Positions 50,804 to 59,434 of a stretch of 64,000 nucleotides of DNA are shown in pieces. A program made the position numbers and the translations under genes. This stretch comes from Tepidiforma flava (GTDB lineage Bacteria > Chloroflexota > Dehalococcoidia > Tepidiformales > Tepidiformaceae): assembly GCF_027594505.1 (NCBI RefSeq), contig NZ_CP115149.1, forward strand, positions 1,403,126 to 1,467,125, given 5' to 3'. Within the stretch, counting starts at the first letter, position 1. Each line of letters starts with the position of its first letter. The notes under the pieces are model-generated. The model saw only the letters and a program-made list of their open reading frames with translations, had not been told where the DNA came from and made no database searches.

Positions 50804-51973
50804 ATGCCTGGCACCGCGCTCCTCATCGGCACCCGCAAAGCCTTCTTCATCTACCGCTCCGACGCTTCCCGCGAACGCTGGGAGCTTTCGCCCCCGATGC
50901 TGAAGGGCACCTCCGTCTACCAGGCCGCCGTCGACACCCGCCGCCGGCCGTCTCGCATCCTCCTCGCCGCCAACCACTGGGCCTGGGGCCGCTCCGTCGC
51001 CCGCAGCGACGATGGCGGCCAGACCTGGGACCAGCGCTCACCCGGCCTCGGCTTCCCCCAGGACATGGGCATCACCATCGACAACGTCTGGGGCATCACC
51101 CCCGGCCACCCGGCGCAGCCCGGCGTCGTCTGGGCCGGCACCCAGCCCGCCGGTCTCTTCCGCTCCGACGACTGGGGCGAATCCTGGCAGCCCGTCGACG
51201 ACCTCAACCGCCTGCCGGACCGCAAGTTCTGGCACATGACCGGCGGCGGCCAGTCCGCCCTCACCGCCATCGAACTCGACCCCCGCACGCCTGATCGCAT
51301 CTTCATCAACATCGCCACCGGCGGCTGCTACTGCTCCGAAGACGGCGGCAGGACGTGGGAGCCCCGCTGGCACACCGCCATCGCCACGACGCCCGAAGTC
51401 CGCGAGATGTTCGAAAAGATCGCCGAGATGTTCCCCGAAATGGAGGAGCAGTTCCCCGCCCCGGAGGGCGTCGACCCCCTCGCCGCCAACGAGTTCCACC
51501 GCCTCCGCATCGACCCCAAAAACCCCGACCGGCTCTGGGGCCAGGCCCACGTCGGCGTCTTCCGCTCCGACAACGCCGGGCGCCAGTGGCACGACGTCAC
51601 GAAAGGCCTCCCCTCCTTCCACGGCTTTCCCCTCGCCGTCACGAAACAGGGCCGCGACGCCGTGTTCGTCGTCCCCCTCGAAATGGAGGCCGACAACTTC
51701 CGCGTCGTCAACGGCCAGTTCGCCGTCTACCGCACTGCCGATGCCGGCGCCACCTGGGAGCGCCTCACCCGCGGCCTCCCCGGCCCCCACGATTACCAGA
51801 GCGTTTACCGCGACGCCATGGATACCGACGGCATCGACCCCGAAGGCGTCTACCTCGGCACCACCAACGGCGAAGTCTGGTACGGCCGCGAATGGGGCGA
51901 ATCCTGGGTCCGCCTCCCCGGCACCCTGCCCCCCATCCTCTCCGTCACCGCCCTCCCCGCCGACCTGCTCTGA
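50804..51973 (+). CDS. BNR/sortilin-like beta-propeller protein
   Basis: A 389-residue protein without a signal peptide. Repeated BNR-type Asp boxes are visible: SDDGGQTWD, SDDWGESWQ, SEDGGRTWE, SDNAGRQW and TADAGATWE. Each folds as a propeller blade; the family includes sialidase-like and photosystem-assembly proteins. The function is unknown. GAAGGAG precedes the ATG. Confidence 0.85.
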   Translation: MPGTALLIGTRKAFFIYRSDASRERWELSPPMLKGTSVYQAAVDTRRRPSRILLAANHWAWGRSVARSDDGGQTWDQRSPGLGFPQDMGITIDNVWGITPGHPAQPGVVWAGTQPAGLFRSDDWGESWQPVDDLNRLPDRKFWHMTGGGQSALTAIELDPRTPDRIFINIATGGCYCSEDGGRTWEPRWHTAIATTPEVREMFEKIAEMFPEMEEQFPAPEGVDPLAANEFHRLRIDPKNPDRLWGQAHVGVFRSDNAGRQWHDVTKGLPSFHGFPLAVTKQGRDAVFVVPLEMEADNFRVVNGQFAVYRTADAGATWERLTRGLPGPHDYQSVYRDAMDTDGIDPEGVYLGTTNGEVWYGREWGESWVRLPGTLPPILSVTALPADLL

Positions 51974-51982
51974 CGCGCGCCC

Positions 51983-52498
51983 TCAGCCGTCCCGCCGGAT
52001 GTAGTCGATCATGTCGACGCTCTCCGGCGGGCGGCCGATCGTCGTCAGGATCGCCGCCGCCTCGGCCCGGTGGTGCGTCGAATGGTTGAACACGTGCAGG
52101 ATCAGCTGCCAGAGCGGCCGCTCGTCCGGCAGCGGCGGCTGGTTCCGCCGGTAGCGGCAGACCGAGAGCAGCCGCGCCTCGTCGAGCTCCGCGAAAAACC
52201 GCGCCCGCTCCGGCCGGTGGCGCTCCCACGCCTCCCGCACTGCCGCGATCGTCGGCCACGTCGCCGGCCCGTCCAGCTTCGCCTCGCTGTCGCCCAGCCA
52301 CCGCCGCAGCCAGTGCCGCTCCGAGGCCACGAGGTGCGCCAGCAGCGCGTGCAGCGAGCCGTCGCCGTAACTCCCCGGGATGCGCGCCCCCGCCGCCTCC
52401 TCGCCCGCAGCCTCCGCCGCCCGCAGGATCCGCTCGTTCGCCCAGTCGTGAAACGCTGCCGTAAAGCGGATCAGTTCGAGCGAAACCGGGCCATCCAC
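51983..52498 (-). CDS. DinB-family protein
   Basis: A 171-residue four-helix protein of the DinB/YfiT type. The metal-binding His are in LLAHLVASERHWL, and HVFNHSTHHRAE. The enzyme class includes mycothiol- and bacillithiol-dependent transferases; the substrate is unknown. The start is GTG at 52498. It ends 9 bp from the convergent BNR gene. Confidence 0.85.
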   Translation of the reverse strand: MDGPVSLELIRFTAAFHDWANERILRAAEAAGEEAAGARIPGSYGDGSLHALLAHLVASERHWLRRWLGDSEAKLDGPATWPTIAAVREAWERHRPERARFFAELDEARLLSVCRYRRNQPPLPDERPLWQLILHVFNHSTHHRAEAAAILTTIGRPPESVDMIDYIRRDG

Positions 52499-52524
52499 CC
52501 CGCCATCATCGCACACGCCGCGGC

Positions 52525-52959
52525 CTACGCGACCCCCGCCGGGAACGTCGTCGGGATCTTCGCCGCCATGTCGAAGTACTCCTGGAACGTCTGATTGAAG
52601 CGGTAGAACGTATCCCGCCGGTGGTAATCCTTCCCGCGCGCGAACTCCTCCGCGCTGCGCAGGTCCAGCGAATTCAGCGTGTACTCGTGCGTCGCCCGCC
52701 CGTTCCGCTGGATGTCCTCGATCATCGCCCGCCACGCCTCCGGCGATTGCACCAGCACGAAATCCAGCTCCTCCGCCCGCTTCGCGTCGATCTCCTTCAC
52801 GTCCTTCACCTCGAACGCCTCGAAGTCGATCTCGAAGTAGCGGTCGCCCACCTGCACCCCCATCTCCGCATCGCACGTCCCCAGCCGCTTGAAGCTGTCC
52901 GAGGCGTTCAACAGGTCCGCCGCCGCGCGGAACCACTCGACCGAAGGAAACTCAGGCAT
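52525..52959 (-). CDS. SCP2-like (sterol carrier-type) protein
   Basis: A 144-residue soluble protein. The start MPEFPSVEWFRAAADLLN and the GVQVGDRYFEIDFEAFEV core look like SCP2-fold proteins, which bind lipids or acyl-CoA. The assignment is by general pattern. GGAGGT lies six bases before the ATG. It is 26 bp upstream of the DinB gene on the same strand. Confidence 0.6.
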   Translation of the reverse strand: MPEFPSVEWFRAAADLLNASDSFKRLGTCDAEMGVQVGDRYFEIDFEAFEVKDVKEIDAKRAEELDFVLVQSPEAWRAMIEDIQRNGRATHEYTLNSLDLRSAEEFARGKDYHRRDTFYRFNQTFQEYFDMAAKIPTTFPAGVA

Positions 52960-53057
52960 CGCGTCACCTCCAGGGCAGGGCACATGGCGCCGGCCGGCGC
53001 CATCCCGGTGTGGCCGGGAGTGTAGCCGGTTCCACCCCGCCTGTCAGGCCGCCGCCG

Positions 53058-53086
53058 TCGACAGCCGCCGCCAGCCGCGGCACAAT
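53058..53086 (+). promoter_or_regulatory. Leaderless promoter of the phosphotriesterase-like gene
   Basis: TCGACA (53058-53063), 17-bp spacer, CACAAT (53081-53086), seven bases to the ATG. Confidence 0.65.
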
Positions 53087-53093
53087 CCCCGCC

Positions 53094-54035
53094 ATGGCGA
53101 CTGTCCAGACCGTCCTCGGCCCCGTCGACGCCAGCACCCTCGGCGTCACCCTGAGCCACGAGCACATCCTCGTCGGCATGGGCGAAGACAACCACCACTA
53201 CCCCTGGCGGTTCGACTGGGACGCCACCCGCGCCAACACCATCCGCGAACTCCGCGAAGCCCGCGAGGGCGGCATCGGCACCATCATCGACCTCACCACC
53301 CCCGACCTCGGCCGCGATGTCGCATTCGTCCGCGATGTCGCCCGCGAAGCCGGCATCAACGTCGTCGTCGCCACCGGCATCTGGCGCGATATCCCCCGCT
53401 CCTTCTGGACCCGCGACCCCGACGAAATCGCCGATATCTTCGTGCACGAAATCGAAACCGGCATCGGCACCACCGACATCCGCGCGGGCGTCATCAAAGT
53501 CGCCAACGACATGGGCGGCGTCACCCCCGAGGCCGAGCGCATCCTCCGCGGCGCCGCCCGCGCCTGTAAACGCACCGGCATCCCCATCAGCACCCACCAG
53601 TGGGCGCCCGAAGAGGTCGGCTGGCAGCAGGTGCAAATCTTCGAAGACGAAGGCGTCCAGATGGACCGCGTCGCCATCGGCCACAGCGCCGACACCACCG
53701 ACGTCGACTACCTCGAACGCCTCCTCCAGCGCGGCGTCTTCCTCTCCATGGACCGCTACCCCGGCGCGCCCGGCCGCCCCTCGTGGGAGCAGCGCAACGC
53801 CACCGTCAAGGCGCTCATCGACCGCGGCTGGGCCAGCCGGCTCATGCTCGGCCACGACTACGCCCCCATGCCGATCGTCAGAGGCCAGCAGCCGCCCCCG
53901 CCGCAGGGCCCAACCCGCTACCTCTTCGTCTCGACCGTCGCCGTCCCGGCCCTCCTCCGCGACGGCGTCCCGCAGGACGCGATCGACACCATGCTCCGCG
54001 ACGTCCCCCGCCGCTTCCTCACCGGGGAGGCGTAA
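53094..54035 (+). CDS. Phosphotriesterase-family metal-dependent hydrolase
   Basis: A 313-residue amidohydrolase-superfamily TIM barrel. The binuclear site residues are visible: H22 and H24 in TLSHEHILV, the carboxylated K135 in GVIKVAND, His in STHQW and IGHSAD, and Asp in LGHDYAP. The family includes lactonases and phosphotriesterases; the natural substrate is likely a lactone or ester. A leaderless promoter precedes it. Confidence 0.92.
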   Translation: MATVQTVLGPVDASTLGVTLSHEHILVGMGEDNHHYPWRFDWDATRANTIRELREAREGGIGTIIDLTTPDLGRDVAFVRDVAREAGINVVVATGIWRDIPRSFWTRDPDEIADIFVHEIETGIGTTDIRAGVIKVANDMGGVTPEAERILRGAARACKRTGIPISTHQWAPEEVGWQQVQIFEDEGVQMDRVAIGHSADTTDVDYLERLLQRGVFLSMDRYPGAPGRPSWEQRNATVKALIDRGWASRLMLGHDYAPMPIVRGQQPPPPQGPTRYLFVSTVAVPALLRDGVPQDAIDTMLRDVPRRFLTGEA

Positions 54036-54048
54036 CGCCGCCGCCCTC

Positions 54049-54546
54049 TCAGTTCACCCCGTCCGAGGCCGCCTGCGGCGCCGTCAGCCGGAACGGCAGC
54101 ACCGGCCCGAGGTCGACATCGAATCGCTGGCCCCCCGGCGCGAAGATCGGCTCCTGCAGCGCGAACCGCCGCGCAACCGGGAACCACAGCCGGATCGGCA
54201 GCCCCGCCGCCCCGCACCCCGGCCGCTGCCCCGGCCCGCTCCCGTCCGCCAGCACGTCCACCACGTAGACCGTCTTCCCCACGTCCGAGGCAGGCGTGCC
54301 CGGCCCGGCCGCTGCCACCTGCGTCGTCCCGTCGCCGCACGCCTTCCCGTTCACCAGCGCGATGACCGGCTGGACCGCCGGGTCGAGGTTCGCCCCATCG
54401 GCCTGCACGATGCCGTACGGCCACGCGAAATCCGGCGGCCCCGGCGGCTGCTGCGCCCCCGTCGCTGCCGGGAACGACAGCGCCGCGGCGAGCAGCCCGG
54501 CAAAGAACATCAGCCGGCGCGCCCTGCCGCGGCGCAGTGTGGTCAT
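54049..54546 (-). CDS. Exported Cys-containing beta protein, copy 2 of a family
   Basis: A 165-residue protein with a signal peptide (MTTLRRGRARRLMFFAGLL..., about 1-31) and one small beta domain. A pair of Cys-Gly sites (ACGDG, GCGAAG) and VYVVDVLAD match the proteins at 54560 and 36189. It is the second gene after 54560 on the same strand, 13 bp apart. Confidence 0.7.
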   Translation of the reverse strand: MTTLRRGRARRLMFFAGLLAAALSFPAATGAQQPPGPPDFAWPYGIVQADGANLDPAVQPVIALVNGKACGDGTTQVAAAGPGTPASDVGKTVYVVDVLADGSGPGQRPGCGAAGLPIRLWFPVARRFALQEPIFAPGGQRFDVDLGPVLPFRLTAPQAASDGVN

Positions 54547-54559
54547 GCCGAGAGTATCG

Positions 54560-55000
54560 CTAGTTCGTGCCGTCCTTCGCCACCTGCGGGCCGATGTTCC
54601 GCGGCGTCAGCTGCGGCCCCAGCCCTGTCAGGTTCCGCTGCGCCGGCCCGGCGCCGCTCCAGGTCGCCGTGTCCGTCGCCATCTGGCGGTTGCCCACGAA
54701 GTAGAACTGCACCGTTCGGCCTGCGGCGCCGCAGCCCGCCAGCTGGCTGTCCGCAATCACGTCCACCACGTATACCACGCCCGAGCCGTCGGCGATGGTC
54801 TGCCCCACGCCGCAGGTCTGCGAGCTGCCGCCGCTCGTCACGATTGCAAGGACCGCCTGGCCCGGGCCGACGCCCGAGGGCACCGACCCGTAAAACGTCG
54901 CCGGCGGCGAAGGCGGCGCACCCTGGGCCGCCACCAGCGCGGGAATCGCAGCCATCGCAACCGCGACAGCGCCAATCGCAGGGAGAATCGCTCGTTTCAT
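54560..55000 (-). CDS. Exported Cys-containing beta protein, copy 1 of a family
   Basis: A 146-residue protein with a signal peptide ending about ALVAAQ. The mature part PPSPPATFYGSVPSGVGPG, the Cys in TCGVGQ and GCGAAG, the VYVVDVIAD strand and VQFYFVGNRQM all parallel the 36189 protein. It lacks the wall-sorting tail of that protein. It may be an extracellular binding or structural protein; function is unknown. Confidence 0.75.
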   Translation of the reverse strand: MKRAILPAIGAVAVAMAAIPALVAAQGAPPSPPATFYGSVPSGVGPGQAVLAIVTSGGSSQTCGVGQTIADGSGVVYVVDVIADSQLAGCGAAGRTVQFYFVGNRQMATDTATWSGAGPAQRNLTGLGPQLTPRNIGPQVAKDGTN

Positions 55001-55102
55001 GTCGCCTCACTGGGGAGCGGGAATACGCTCGCAGCTAGCAGCGTAGGCGGCGAAGATTATGCAGGCAAGCCAAATCCCCCCGCCCTTCGGGGGGCCGCCG
55101 AA

Positions 55103-55121
55103 CTGTTTACGGACAGTTTAC
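55103..55121 (+). promoter_or_regulatory. Two direct copies of CWGTTTAC, one helical turn apart
   Basis: CTGTTTAC (55103-55110) and CAGTTTAC (55114-55121) are spaced by 11 bp. They lie 23 bp before the acyltransferase ATG, just after a CCCCCC/GGGGGG hairpin. The spacing suggests two half-sites on one face of DNA, such as a repressor operator. No -10 is obvious there. Confidence 0.35.
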
Positions 55122-55143
55122 AGCCCGCCCGCGAGGCCCTCCA

Positions 55144-55737
55144 ATGCCGGCCTTCAGCACCCTCCGCGATGTCCTCCGCCCCGTCGGCCGCCCCCTCCGC
55201 GCCGGCCTCGCGCCCCTCCGCCGCGCCCGCTGGCGCGCCCGCTACCTCCGCGACGGCATCGACGGCATCGCCATGGAGCTCCGCACCACCGTTGCCCACC
55301 ACGAGGAGCTGCTCCGCCTCTTCGGCGCCCGCGTCGGTCGCGATGTCTCCATCCACGGCCCCATCCACATCGTCAACGCCGGCCGCGATTTCTCGAACCT
55401 CCGCATCGGCTCCCGCGTCCACCTTGGGACTGACGTCCTCATCGACCTCGCCGATGCCGTTACCATCGAGGACGAGGCGACCCTCGCCATGCGCGCCAGC
55501 ATCATCACCCACCTCGATGTCGGCCCCGGCCCCCTCCGCGAGCGCCGGCCGCGCCAGCAGGCGCCCGTCCGCATCGGCCGCGGCGCCTACCTCGGCATCG
55601 GCGCCACCATCCTCCACGGCGTCACCATCGGCGAATGCGCGACCATCGGCGCCCATGCCCTCGTCGACCGCGACGTGCCCGCCGGCGCGACCGTCCTCGC
55701 GCCGCGCGCCCGCCGCGCCGGGGAAGCCCCCGCGTGA
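55144..55737 (+). CDS. Left-handed beta-helix (hexapeptide) acyltransferase
   Basis: A 197-residue protein. A basic N-terminal helix region is followed by hexapeptide repeats (VGRDVSIHGPIHIVNAG, IGSRVHLGTDVLIDLA, ITHLDVG, IGRGAYLGIGATILHGVTIG, IGAHALVDRDVP). These are typical of sugar O- or N-acetyltransferases. It overlaps the next gene by GTGA, so the pair probably acts on one envelope polysaccharide. Confidence 0.85.
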   Translation: MPAFSTLRDVLRPVGRPLRAGLAPLRRARWRARYLRDGIDGIAMELRTTVAHHEELLRLFGARVGRDVSIHGPIHIVNAGRDFSNLRIGSRVHLGTDVLIDLADAVTIEDEATLAMRASIITHLDVGPGPLRERRPRQQAPVRIGRGAYLGIGATILHGVTIGECATIGAHALVDRDVPAGATVLAPRARRAGEAPA

Positions 55738-56669
55738 GCGGCCCCCGCGGCCGGGTCCTCGTCCTCGGCCTCCCCTACTTCGGCCGCCGGCTCGCCGCCG
55801 ACCTCGCCGCCCTCGGCTGGCGGGCCGACTACCTCCCCCACCCCGGCCGCAGCCTCCCCGCCTGGGGCCGCGTCGCCGCCGCCGTCGCCCGCGCCGATAT
55901 CGTCTACCTCATCGGCAGCCGGCTCGACCGCGGCTCGCCCCAGGCCCGCCTCGCCCGGGTCCGCCGCCGCCCCATCGTCATCCACTGGGTCGGCACCGAT
56001 GTCCAGATCGCCCTCGACGAGCACCGCCGCCGCAACGCCGACGCCCGCCTTGCCGAGCGCGCCATCCACTGGTGCGATGCCCCGTGGCTCGCCGACGAAC
56101 TCCGGCAGGCCGGCATCCGCGCCGAATACGTCCCCCTCCCCATCCCGGTCCCCGAGGCCGAACCCCCGCCCCTCCCGGCGCGCTTCACTGTCCTCCTCTA
56201 CTACCCCGTCGATGCCTTCGACCGCGAAGTCTTCGACTGGGCCACCATGGCGCGCCTGCCCGGCGCCTTCCCCGGCGTCCGCTTCCTCCTCATCCCCTCG
56301 CCGCCGGAGACGCTGCCCGGCCCGCTCCCGCCCAACCTCGAAGCCCGCGGCTGGGTCGACGACATGGACGCCCTCTACCGCGAGGTCAGCGTCCTCGTCC
56401 GCCTCACCACCCACGACGGCCAGTCGTTCATGGCTGCCGAGGCCCTCGCCCGCGGCCGCTACGTCATCTGGACCCACCCGATGCCCGGCGCCATCCAGGC
56501 CAGCGGCTTCGAGGCCGTCAGCGCCGCCCTCCGCCGCCTGCTCGAGCGCCACGATGCCGGCGCGCTCGGCCTCAACCTCGATGGCCGCCGCCGCGTCCTC
56601 GAGCGGTTCGGTGGCGGCGCGCCCCTCCGGGAAATCGACGAGCGGCTCCAGCTCCTCCGGCCCCGCTGA
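55734..56669 (+). CDS. GT4-like glycosyltransferase
   Basis: A 311-residue GT-B-fold glycosyltransferase with start VLVLGLPYFGRRLAADLAALG, PIVIHWVGTDVQIAL in the donor-side linker, and ARGWVDDMDALYREVSVLVRLT with EALARGRY in the C-terminal domain. A GTG start overlaps the acyltransferase stop. Donor and acceptor are unknown. Confidence 0.78.
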   Translation: MSGPRGRVLVLGLPYFGRRLAADLAALGWRADYLPHPGRSLPAWGRVAAAVARADIVYLIGSRLDRGSPQARLARVRRRPIVIHWVGTDVQIALDEHRRRNADARLAERAIHWCDAPWLADELRQAGIRAEYVPLPIPVPEAEPPPLPARFTVLLYYPVDAFDREVFDWATMARLPGAFPGVRFLLIPSPPETLPGPLPPNLEARGWVDDMDALYREVSVLVRLTTHDGQSFMAAEALARGRYVIWTHPMPGAIQASGFEAVSAALRRLLERHDAGALGLNLDGRRRVLERFGGGAPLREIDERLQLLRPR

Positions 56670-56701
56670 GCAGCCGCGCCGCGGTACGATATCCCCGCGC
56701 C

Positions 56702-57040
56702 ATGAAGCCGATCCCCACCCTCACCACCGACGAAGAGCGCGCCGCCGCCATCTTCCGCGCCCTCGGCAACCCTGCCCGGGTCGCCATCGTCAGCGAACTC
56801 GCCCGCCGCGCCGCCTGCGTCAGCGACCTCGTCGCCGCCCTCCCCCTCGCCCAGTCCACCGTCTCCCAGCACCTGAAAGTCCTGAAGGAGGCCGGCATCG
56901 TCCGCGGCGAAGTCGAAGGCCCCGGCGCCTGCTACTGCCTCGACCCGGAGGTCATCCGCTGGCTGGCGGCGTTCTGCTACGGCCTCTGCTGCCCGCCCGG
57001 CCAGCCGGCCCCGGAGGGCGATGCCCGCTGCTGCCCCTGA
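56702..57040 (+). CDS. ArsR-family transcriptional regulator with Cys-rich tail
   Basis: A 112-residue winged-helix protein. The core is typical of ArsR/SmtB: FRALGNPARVAIVSEL, then LAQSTVSQHLKVLKEAGIV. Eight Cys are present: C39, C77, C79, C92, C96, C97, C110 and C111. The ACYCLDPEV, YGLCC and CCP clusters could bind a soft metal or arsenic-type ligand. The target is not evident from its neighbours. Confidence 0.87.
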   Translation: MKPIPTLTTDEERAAAIFRALGNPARVAIVSELARRAACVSDLVAALPLAQSTVSQHLKVLKEAGIVRGEVEGPGACYCLDPEVIRWLAAFCYGLCCPPGQPAPEGDARCCP

Positions 57041-57116
57041 GCCGGGGGCGCCCCCGTCACCTTTCCCCGCCCCCGCGCCATGGAACCGGCGAACCCTTCG
57101 CGCGAGGTGCGTTCAC

Positions 57117-57203
57117 ATGCTCCGGTTCCTGTTTCCCTTCCGGCGGTGGCGCCGCCGCCGGCTGTTCCTTCGCCGCCGCCCGTTCGCCGGGCCCCGCCTC
57201 TGA
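57117..57203 (+). CDS. 28-residue arginine-rich peptide ORF
   Basis: MLRFLFPFRRWRRRRLFLRR, then a short tail ending GPRL. Nearly half of the residues are Arg. GAGGTG lies nine bases before the ATG. It follows the ArsR gene by 76 bp and ends just before the convergent epoxide hydrolase-like gene. It may be a chance ORF in GC-rich DNA. Confidence 0.25.
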   Translation: MLRFLFPFRRWRRRRLFLRRRPFAGPRL

Positions 57204-57206
57204 CCG

Positions 57207-58169
57207 TCAGCTCCGCGGCAGCCCGAGCGACCCGAGAAACTCCAGCAGCAGCCGGTTCACCTCCGCCGGCCGCTCCTGCTGCGTCCAGTGCCCGCACCGC
57301 TCGAGGTGCTCCATCCGGATGCCCGGGATGAGCGCCGGCATCGCCGCCGCCATCTCCGGCTTCAAAATCGTGTCGTCCGCCGCCGTGATCATCATCGCCG
57401 GCACGTGCAGCTGCGGGCCCTTCGGCGCGTCCGCCTCCTCCGCGTTCAGATCCGCTCCCCGGTACCAGTTCAGCCCGCCCCGGAAGCCCGTCTTCCGGTA
57501 TGCCCCCACGTACACGGCGATCTCCTCCTCCGAGAGGAACGACCGCCGGTCATCCGGGATGCGCGCCAGCACCCCGCTCCCGTCGCCGCCCACCGTCATG
57601 AACGTCGTGAAGTCTTCCGCCCGGGTCCAGTCCATGAACACCTTGTGGAACGTTTTCTCGATGTCCGCCTCCAGCTCCGCCTCGGCGACCCCCGGCTTCA
57701 GGAAGTACCGCATGTAGAACGTCGCGTCCGTGAGCCCGTGGTAATCGCGCAGCGCCTCCGTCGTGCGCCGGTTCGAAGGCGGCGCATACGGCGTGTTCAG
57801 CCCCACGATGGCGGCGACCCGCCCCGGGTAGCGCAGCCCCATCTGCCACACCACCGCGCCACCCCAGTCGTGCCCGACGAACACCGCCCGCTCCAGCCCG
57901 AGCGCATCCAGCAGCCCCGCCATGTCCGCGCAGAGCACCTTCATCGTGTACTGCGCCGGGTCCGCCGGCGCGTCCGTCTCCCCGTACCCCCGCATGTCCG
58001 GCGCAATCGCCCGGTAGCCCGCCTCCGCCAGCGCCGTCAGCTGGTGCCGCCACGAATACCACAGCTCCGGGAACCCGTGGCAGAACACCACCGGGAACCC
58101 CTCCCCCGCCTCCGCGACGTGCATGCGGATGCCGTTCGTTTCGATGAACCGGTGCCGGATCTCGGCCAC
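57207..58169 (-). CDS. Alpha/beta hydrolase, epoxide hydrolase-like
   Basis: A 320-residue alpha/beta hydrolase. The oxyanion motif is FCHGFPELWYSW, the nucleophile Asp is in VFVGHDWGGAVVW, and the C-terminal His is in ERCGHWTQQERP. The Asp nucleophile and the HGFP motif fit epoxide hydrolases or haloalkane dehalogenases; I favour the former. Start is GTG after GGGGAGG. It lies back to back with the aminotransferase, 49 bp apart. Confidence 0.85.
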   Translation of the reverse strand: MAEIRHRFIETNGIRMHVAEAGEGFPVVFCHGFPELWYSWRHQLTALAEAGYRAIAPDMRGYGETDAPADPAQYTMKVLCADMAGLLDALGLERAVFVGHDWGGAVVWQMGLRYPGRVAAIVGLNTPYAPPSNRRTTEALRDYHGLTDATFYMRYFLKPGVAEAELEADIEKTFHKVFMDWTRAEDFTTFMTVGGDGSGVLARIPDDRRSFLSEEEIAVYVGAYRKTGFRGGLNWYRGADLNAEEADAPKGPQLHVPAMMITAADDTILKPEMAAAMPALIPGIRMEHLERCGHWTQQERPAEVNRLLLEFLGSLGLPRS

Positions 58170-58206
58170 GCGCGCCTCCCCTGCTGGTAGCTACCGGCCC
58201 GTATCC

Positions 58207-58212
58207 TACACT
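58207..58212 (+). promoter_or_regulatory. Leaderless -10 box of the aminotransferase
   Basis: TACACT followed by six bases and the ATG at 58219. Confidence 0.5.
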
Positions 58213-58218
58213 GCCCCC

Positions 58219-59373
58219 ATGGCCGAACTGCGCATCCCCTTCTTCCGCCCCGCCATCGACGACGACGACATCGCCGCCGTCGCCGAGACCCTGCGCAGCG
58301 GCTGGCTCACCTCCGGCCCCAACGTCCGCGAGTTCGAACGCGAACTCGCCGCCGCCTGCGGCGCTCCCTTCGTCAACGCCGTCAACTCCTGCACCGCCGC
58401 CCTCCACCTCTGCCTCCGGGCATGGGATATCGGCCCCGGCGACGAAGTCATCGTCCCCGCCTACACCTTCTCCGCCACCGCCACTGTCGTCGTCCACACC
58501 GGCGCCCGGCCCGTCCTCGTCGACGTCCGCGAGCGCGACGCCAACCTCGACCCCGCAGCCTTCGAACGCGCCATCACGCCCCGCACGAAGGCCGTCATCC
58601 CTGTCCACTTCGCCGGCGAGCCGTGCGATATGGACGCCATCCTCGCCATCGCCCGCCCGCGCGGCATTCGCGTCCTCGAAGACGCCGCCCACGCCATCGG
58701 CGCCGCCTACCGCGGCCGCCCCATCGGCAGCATCGGCGATGCCACCGCCTTCAGCTTCTACGCCACCAAGAACATCACCACCGGCGAAGGCGGCGCCCTC
58801 GCCACCGCCGACCAGGCCCTCTCCGACCGCGTCCGCGTCCTCACCCTCCACGGCATGACGAAGGACGCCTGGAACCGGTACGACGCCGGCGGCAGCTGGC
58901 GCTACGACATCGTCGAATTCGGCTTCAAGGACAACCTCACCGACCTCGCCGCCGCCCTCGGCCGCCGCCAGCTCGCAAAACTCGACCGCCTCACCGAAGC
59001 CCGCACCCGCATCGCCATGCGCTACGTCGCCAACCTCCGCGATGAGCCCCTCCTCACCCTCCCCGCCTTCGACGAGGCGAACCGCCACGCCTGGCACCTC
59101 TTCATGGTCCGCGTCGACAACCAGCGCTCCCCCGTCCAGCGCGACGACGTCATCCGCCGCCTCGCCGAGCGCGGCATCGGCACCTCCGTCCACTTCATCC
59201 CCCTCCACTACCACACCGCCTACCGCAAGCTCGGCTACCAGCCCGGCGATTTCCCCGTGTCCGAGCGCATCTTCGACGGCGCCATCAGCCTGCCCATGTT
59301 CCCCGCCATGACGGACGCCGACGTCGATTTCGTCTGTGAGAATTTGCGCGACATCCTCCGCACCGCTGCTTGA
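58219..59373 (+). CDS. DegT/DnrJ/EryC1 aminotransferase
   Basis: A 384-residue PLP-dependent enzyme of the sugar aminotransferase group. IPFFRPAIDDDDIAAVAETL starts it. VNSCTAALHLCL and VIVPAYTFSATA form the cofactor site. The PLP Lys is in SFYATKNITTGEGGAL. These enzymes aminate UDP- or dTDP-ketosugars for surface glycans. The glycosyltransferase/acyltransferase pair is about 1.5 kb upstream, so a shared pathway is possible but not shown. Confidence 0.92.
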   Translation: MAELRIPFFRPAIDDDDIAAVAETLRSGWLTSGPNVREFERELAAACGAPFVNAVNSCTAALHLCLRAWDIGPGDEVIVPAYTFSATATVVVHTGARPVLVDVRERDANLDPAAFERAITPRTKAVIPVHFAGEPCDMDAILAIARPRGIRVLEDAAHAIGAAYRGRPIGSIGDATAFSFYATKNITTGEGGALATADQALSDRVRVLTLHGMTKDAWNRYDAGGSWRYDIVEFGFKDNLTDLAAALGRRQLAKLDRLTEARTRIAMRYVANLRDEPLLTLPAFDEANRHAWHLFMVRVDNQRSPVQRDDVIRRLAERGIGTSVHFIPLHYHTAYRKLGYQPGDFPVSERIFDGAISLPMFPAMTDADVDFVCENLRDILRTAA

Positions 59374-59434
59374 GCGGTAGCGCCATCCCGACGATAAATG
59401 ACGGCGACGGCCCCATTCGGCCGCCGGAGGCTTC

